NCBI GenBank assembly: GCA_016295245.1 | Contig: JAEDLO010000019.1 | Coordinates: forward strand, 1-21,684 | DNA: 21,684 nucleotides | Reading direction: 5' to 3' | Source of the DNA: Bacteroidales bacterium | GTDB taxonomy: Bacteria; Bacteroidota; Bacteroidia; Bacteroidales; UBA932 | Shown here: positions 21,583 to 21,684 of the stretch, piece by piece | How positions within the stretch are numbered: the first letter of the stretch is position 1 | How the letters are laid out: every line of letters starts with the position of its first letter | Position numbers and translations under genes: made by a program | Notes under the pieces: model-generated | The model's input: the letters and a program-made list of their open reading frames with translations, nothing else | Told to the model about the DNA's origin: nothing | Database searches by the model: none

Positions 21583-21684
21583 AGGGAAAAGGTATGCTCA
21601 GCGTGGCTAATCCCTCTCCTCCCTCGCCCGCCAGATTCAAAAGGAGGGTGTGGAAAAGTTACAGGGTAAGTCCAAATTTCAGAC
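21583..21684. other. Intergenic tail to the right edge
   Basis: No recognisable gene. A pyrimidine-rich stretch (21607-21632) is followed by AAGGAGGGTG and an A/T-mixed end. An ATG at 21594 stays open for 30 codons to the edge, but the product is Pro/Ser/Arg low-complexity and I do not call it. The last bases, GTC...GAC around 21667-21684, could be the start of an inverted repeat cut by the edge. Confidence 0.4.

Noticed and set aside
21594..21684. Open frame from ATG 21594 running off the right edge
   Set aside because: Thirty codons of Pro/Ser/Arg-rich low complexity, with no promoter or ribosome site; more likely spacer.

Overview
The window reads as a chromosomal segment of a member of the Bacteroidota, probably an intestinal or rumen Bacteroidales. 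The grounds are recurrent promoters of the Bacteroides type (TTTG, 19 bases, TAnnTTTG), A-rich translation starts with only occasional Shine-Dalgarno sequences, and families typical of that group: a GH115 alpha-glucuronidase, an M64 peptidase, a secreted parallel-beta-helix protein, an EF-hand membrane protein, a DUF389 protein and an NfnA/NfnB pair. Coding density is very high. There is no CRISPR array, rRNA, prophage or insertion sequence, and no SusC/SusD pair.

Layout. (1) 1-1490, minus: rpsO (S15) followed by the 5' part of pnp, which runs off the left edge; a terminator-like hairpin lies between them. (2) 1597-4930, minus: a two-gene unit, an EF-hand membrane protein followed by a GT4 glycosyltransferase whose start overlaps the upstream stop. 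(3) 4993-8276, plus: a DUF389 membrane protein and, through an ATGA overlap, a membrane-anchored Cache-HAMP-SpoIIE/RsbU-type serine phosphatase. (4) 8260-10875, minus, convergent and overlapping with the phosphatase: a FliB-like cysteine-rich protein, then a MATE-family transporter carrying an RsbW/SpoIIAB-like ATPase domain at its C terminus. (5) 10980-14188, minus: nfnA-nfnB-yitT, an electron-bifurcating transhydrogenase pair with a YitT-type membrane protein. (6) 14226-21317: secreted enzymes, namely GH115 alpha-glucuronidase (minus), M64 metallopeptidase (plus, divergent from GH115) and a 1054-residue beta-helix protein (minus, convergent with the peptidase). (7) 21371-21684: tRNA-Ser(UGA) with its own promoter and terminator, then a short intergenic tail with a GC-rich hairpin.

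The most unusual part is 4993-10875. A sensor-driven phosphatase of the kind that acts in partner-switching circuits lies tail to tail with a MATE transporter fused to the kind of ATPase domain that is the kinase in such circuits. That domain has lost the N-box Asn and the G2-box glycines, so it may be a binding module rather than an active kinase. No STAS anti-anti-sigma protein is visible in the window. The proposal that these genes form one membrane-based signalling-transport module is inference.

Two other points deserve attention. A run of five GGGG tracts (GGGGTT-like, telomere-type) lies just inside the start of the 1054-residue gene and encodes a Pro-Gln tether. Several good TAnnTTTG boxes sit so close to start codons that the mRNAs would be leaderless or nearly so.
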